Shown here piece after piece: positions 59,812-64,000 of a DNA stretch of 64,000 nucleotides. Position 1 is the first letter of the stretch, and each line of letters opens with the position of its first letter. This DNA is from Klebsormidium nitens. Lineage: Eukaryota; Streptophyta; Klebsormidiophyceae; Klebsormidiales; Klebsormidiaceae. Position numbers and translations under genes: made by a program. A model generated the notes under the pieces. It had not been told where the DNA came from. It did no database searches and worked only from the letters and a program-made list of their open reading frames with translations. The stretch is taken from contig DF237040.1 in NCBI GenBank assembly GCA_000708835.1, positions 62,001 to 126,000 of the forward strand, written 5' to 3'.

Positions 59812-62097
59812 ATGGCTTTCCTTCGCCCAGCTTTCCTGGTTCTCCTATTCGCTCTCTCCGTTTCTGCCGGGCGCTCGGAGCCCCCCAAAAAGCCCTACCT
59901 TGTTCAGGGGGGGGGTCGCATCGGCCAGGGGGTGATCGTCAAGGCTGCTGAAGCTAGGCCCCTGCCGATCCCCTACCCCCCTTACGTAGTGGGGGGGGTC
60001 CCCACTCCCTTCGAGGAGCTGTTTGAGAAGGTGGTCAAGGCCCTGGTGGCAAAAGGGAAATTCACCATTCTGATCGAGATCATCACTGTGAGTTTTCTTT
60101 CCTTTGATCTACTTTGACCGTCAGGAACTTGGCTCTGATTGCTTTCTCAAAAAGTCGTGTCTGCCCACTTGTTTCTGACCCTTGCTAAGATGGTGATGTG
60201 CTTAATTAAGCTTTGTGAGTGTTGGAGATACAGCTTCGTGACTGTGATCAGAGAAACAGCCCAGCTGTCTTGATTAATTATACCGCTTCTTCCGAGATAT
60301 GAAAGAGTGTCTTTTTGGTGCTCATGAGACGTGTAGAGCTGACGTCCTGCTTCACGCCGGGCTGATGCTGTAAGCTTGCTCGTCTGCTTCCAATCCAAAA
60401 CGTTGTCAAGTCCAGCCTTTTTCTTTCACTCGGTAGTACATCTCCTCGCCACAGACTGCTTATAAACCGTAAAGCTCCTCTCCTTGCCCTGCCCCGATTT
60501 GCTGCTCCGGCCTCCGTTTTAATCTTGAATTGAGTCGTTTTTTGCTCGGTCCCCTGAATCCAATCTAACAAGGATTATTTTCCTTATCTATCCATTTTGC
60601 AACCCGGATGCAAAACCAGACTCCCGATTCACAAACTTTGCATCCGGTTCAATGTCCCGGCCGCAAGACCAACTTCAGCAGGTGTCTGTCCGCTCTTATA
60701 AACTGCAATCTCAAAGGCGCTGAAGACTATAGTCTCTTTTTCAAAGGAGCCTGGGGGGTGGCTCTTCGCATTTCTGTTTCTCCATTCACTCACCCGACTC
60801 GTTTCCCGGGACGTTGCAGAAGTATATCGACACCAAGGCTCTTCTCGTCTTGGTGGAGAAGGCCGGCCCGGCGACCCTGTTCGCGCCCACCGACGAGGCC
60901 TTCTCCAAGATCCCATACGAGATCCTGGAGGGACTCAAGGAGCGCCCCGAGATCCTGATCAAGCTCATCGCGTATCACTTCGTCAAGGGCGTATTCCCCG
61001 CGAAGGTGGGCGGGATTGATGTTTGGGGGTTTCCTTTTGATCCAAGGATTGCACTAAAGTAGAGGGAACTTCTGATCTTTAATCCTCTGGTTATTTCGGT
61101 TGCGTTCGAGTCGCGAAGTGATCGCTTCCACTGTATATATCAGCTTGAAATCACTTGTAGCGGCATTCTATCGAGCGTTCATGCTTTCCGGCTAGAGGGG
61201 TGTCAGCAGAATAAGAATCGAAGTTTTCCGTCCAATGTTTTTGGTGTAGCCCCTGTTTTCTCGAAGTTCAGCCCGCTTGTATTCTAGCTCTCGCAACCTT
61301 GTTTTGTCAACGCGGGGCGTGGGCTGTCTTTAGTTTTGCACCTGTGTCAGACGCTTGTATCTTCTGCTCAGCCCCTGCGAATTGACATCATGAGACTGAC
61401 CGCACCTTTTCTTTGATTTTGCAGGAGCTTCTTTCCCGCCCCAAGACCGCCCTCAAATCCATCCTCGAGATCGATATTACGGAGATTGATATCACCATCA
61501 AGAAGGCCGTCGTCCTAGTTGGCGTCGGCAAGGTCCTGGCCAAGGTGACGGAGGCTGATGTCATCGTTGTGGAGGAGAAAGTGGTGGTGCACGCCATCGA
61601 CTTCGTCATCGCGCCGCCCAACTTCGTCATCTTTGCGGGTGAGTGACGTTATTCTGGAAGCAAGGTGACCTGAAAGCTCCCATGATCTGGTTGATACGCT
61701 CTTCTTTGATTCTGGCGCAGCTTTTAGAATAGTGAGAATTCAGGTCTTCACTCTTCCAAATTCACGGATGCGTATCAGAGCTAGGATTTTGACCTATGGA
61801 TCCTTCCTGCATCAGAGAATTGTTTCGGGTTCCTTGTTGAAAAGCGGGGAACAGATCCAAATGCTTTTTCTTCAACTTCTTTGTTTCTTGTGACTTTCTT
61901 GTCCGATACTTACCAGAGCTTCGATATGAGATATCGATTGACTACATCCGAAGATACAAACTGAGCAGCCAACATCTGATTGAAAGTCGATCTGACCGAA
62001 TAAAAGCATACCTGACGTCCCTTCTTTCCGTTTTCGCTCTGCAGCTGCCGTCAAGAAGGAGGTTGTCGTGGTCAAGAAACCCGGCTATAACAATTAG
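59812..62097 (+). CDS. Secreted fasciclin (FAS1) domain protein
   Basis: Four exons join in phase: 59812-60087, 60820-61005, 61425-61638 and 62045-62097, giving 242 residues. Residues 1-19 are a signal peptide (MAFLRPAFLVLLFALSVSA). A Pro-rich linker with PLPIPYPPYVVGG follows. A single FAS1 domain covers about residues 68-228: FTILIEIITKYID, LFAPTDEAFSKIP (the H1 motif), LIAYHFVKGVF (the YH motif) and VVVHAIDFVIAPPNF (the H2 motif). The short tail ends in VKKPGYNN, with no glycolipid-anchor signal, so the product is probably secreted to the cell wall. FAS1 proteins mediate adhesion and wall or matrix contacts. The start fits the signal peptide and the TATA box upstream. Exon sequences are notably more GC-rich than the introns. 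Confidence 0.85.
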
Positions 62098-63638
62098 CAG
62101 CGTAACTACTATGACCCCTGAAAGAGCTTAGTAAGATCAATCACGTGTATTCTCCTTAGACAATGCGGCCCCCGGAATAAATGCTGGTCGTAGAGGAAAC
62201 AACTCTACGTTAACCAAGCTGTGAGAAGAGTTTCTGATTATCACCGTTTAGGACAGACTGGGACTGCTGAGTTGGCAGACAGGACGGATTTCGACATGTA
62301 GTGACTGCCACTGTGTGACTTTTTGTATAGTCAACTTTGCAGATTGAGAATAATAAGAGAACTGTGACTGTCAGGAGGAAAAAACCTTCTGGCGGGATAG
62401 TTTTGTACACTGAGTGGATTTGTTACAAAAACAATCATAACCCAAAGTGTATGTGCACAAGCTAGATCTTTTCCACACAATGGTGTGGATTGTATGTTCG
62501 ATTTGATATACACTGCAGTTGAGATGAGGTGAACTATCATACTAGGCTTTCAATATCATCATGATTGATGAAATACACTGATCATATTCGTGCCGATGAC
62601 CAATGAACGAGAAGATGTTACATATTTTTAATAGTACATCGACAGGTAATTTTCCGACGCAATTTAGTAAGAAGAGGCATGGCCGTTAGCGCTAAAACTT
62701 AATCTCATACTAGTCATGACTCCTTCACTGACTTACTTTTTACAGTAGTATATGTATATGCAATTATTTAATTTTTTGCATGCACGTTTAATTGGATTGA
62801 AGTTAGCCCGCGTTCTGGGGAATGAGATGTACGTGGTCGCGCTATAGCTTCATATGATGGCCGGAGCCGTATGACTGGACAAGGACCTTATACTACTTAA
62901 CTATATAATCGCTTGCAATATATACTAAACTTGAAAACTGGAATGATCAGAAAAAGATAAATTACATACAGGAAAGCTATAGGTGCGAGCATGCACACCT
63001 TTATATGTATCGATCGTTTGTCGACCTTGTCCATGCAGCGGCGGTCGCCGTTGCAATGTCGTTGTCATGGCAAGGCAATCTGCAACACTTCAATATTCGC
63101 CCGGACATGTCTGCCCCCACCAAATTATGGGGCTGGCAACCAACAATCACTGCATGATGGAGCCCTAGCTAGCTTGGCACGATATTATAAACATACTAAT
63201 ACAAACTCCGGGTGGGTCAAAGCCTCAGCCTGTGAAGACCATGCCAGTGCAGCTATACTAAGGCTTAGCAGGCTGGGAGCTCAGACTAGTGATGGCGACT
63301 TTGAGCGCGCCAGGTGGCTAAAGCAGATTCCAAACAAACATTGGCCGATATCACCTCAAGCCAACCGGCTGCATCCTGCTATAGCCACTCGAGTCCTGAC
63401 ATGTTGCTTTCTGCAAACAGGACTCTGGGAGTCTTGTCATCCCGCCAAGCCACGTAATAAGATTTACAGTCACGACAGATCCTTGCAACCGTGGGCAACT
63501 CGCACTAAGCCATACTGCTATGTTTGAAGCTGTCTGCAATCAACTTGGCCAGTGCTCAACATGCAGTGATCAATCAAGTCAAGGACTCTGTCAAACATTA
63601 TAAGCGAGCTCTCACAACCATGCATAGTCTTCTAATCG
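62098..63638. other. Intergenic, AT-rich in the middle
   Basis: This holds the fasciclin 3' UTR on the left and the 3' UTR of the right-edge gene on the right. The segment 62560-62960 is strongly AT-rich. The plus-strand frame 62991-63527 shows no domain and is not supported. Nothing else was recognised. Confidence 0.5.
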
Positions 63639-63776
63639 TCATAGCTCCTCTCGAAGGGAACCTTGACTCTCTCGTCGCCTCTTTTTGAAGTCGCCTACGA
63701 GCTTTTTTGTGAGGTTCAGATAAATCTTAGGACCGTCAGCGCCGTAGTCCTCGAAGGGGGCGCCTCCCGACGTCAC
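63639..63776 (-). CDS. Last exon of a gene running off the right edge
   Basis: An acceptor (CGTCGCTTGCAG) opens an exon in phase 0 that encodes 45 residues and a stop. It reads VTSGGAPFEDYGADGPKIYL, then a basic stretch (KKLVGDFKKRRRE) and LREEL. The protein-like start and strong splice site make it a credible C-terminal exon on the minus strand. Earlier exons lie beyond 63780, mostly outside the window. The family is not recognised. Confidence 0.5.
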   Translation of the reverse strand: MTSGGAPFEDYGADGPKIYLNLTKKLVGDFKKRRRESQGSLREEL

Positions 63777-64000
63777 CTGCAAGCGACGCACTGATTGAGG
63801 TCCATACGAGATCCTGCTCGTTTTTTTGGAACTCGGGCGTTCCTCTTTGCGCAGTCGACAAACGGAAGTGCGGCAGTCTCTCAAGAGAATGAATCTTCAA
63901 TGCCTACCAGAAAACCTACATGATCACTCGCTCCTGTGAAAGTGTACAAGTATCTGACCGCACGTGGTAGGTACCAACCGAAGCCGGTCCCAAAGGAGAA

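Noticed and set aside
62991-63527. Plus-strand frame of 178 codons
   Set aside because: No domain, an improbable composition and no promoter or splice support.

Overview
The window looks like nuclear DNA from a streptophyte plant, most likely a streptophyte alga of the Klebsormidium type; that placement is inference from gene content, not a search. Evidence: intron-rich genes with GT-AG introns of about 100 to 2,300 bp on both strands, and plant-type gene content: an HDC1/Rxt3-like histone-deacetylase subunit, an EID1-like F-box protein, a nuclear-encoded plastid ClpP with a transit-peptide-like leader, a plant-type haspin kinase, a NOX/Rboh-family oxidase and a small secreted fasciclin protein. 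No operons, CRISPR arrays, rRNA or convincing tRNA genes were seen. Gene models below were assembled by hand: exons were joined only where splice sites, reading phase and protein family agree.

Layout, left to right: non-coding 1-1621; a four-transmembrane tetraspanin-like gene (1622-5709, minus); the HDC1-like gene (6337-13101, plus, 9 exons including an 8-nt microexon), head-to-head with the former; an EID1-like F-box gene (14372-16857, plus, first exon not found); a secreted Hint/Hog-domain protein (17688-21029, minus, 6 exons); a gene-poor stretch; a plastid ClpP (24541-28894, minus, 8 exons), head-to-head with an intronless F-box/LRR gene (29540-31021, plus); a gene-poor, repeat-bearing stretch (31022-37337); haspin (37338-44631, minus, 12 coding exons); a NOX-type oxidase without visible EF-hands (46704-55051, minus, 12 exons); another gene-poor stretch; a fasciclin-domain gene (59812-62097, plus, 4 exons); and the last exon of a gene that runs off the right edge (63639-63776, minus).

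The genes do not form one pathway. They cover chromatin and mitosis (HDC1-like, haspin), ubiquitin ligase adaptors (two F-box proteins), plastid proteolysis (ClpP), redox signalling (NOX) and the cell surface or secretion (tetraspanin-like, Hint protein, fasciclin).

Two things stand out. The first is a complete 371-residue secreted protein with a C-terminal self-processing Hint module of the hedgehog (Hog) type and a Cys-rich N-terminal part. The second is a recurrent architecture in which the sequence across an exon/intron boundary is repeated as diverged tandem copies inside the adjoining intron. It occurs at the last exon of the tetraspanin-like gene (about 5 copies), at two haspin exons (5 and 4 copies) and at one HDC1 donor site (2 copies).
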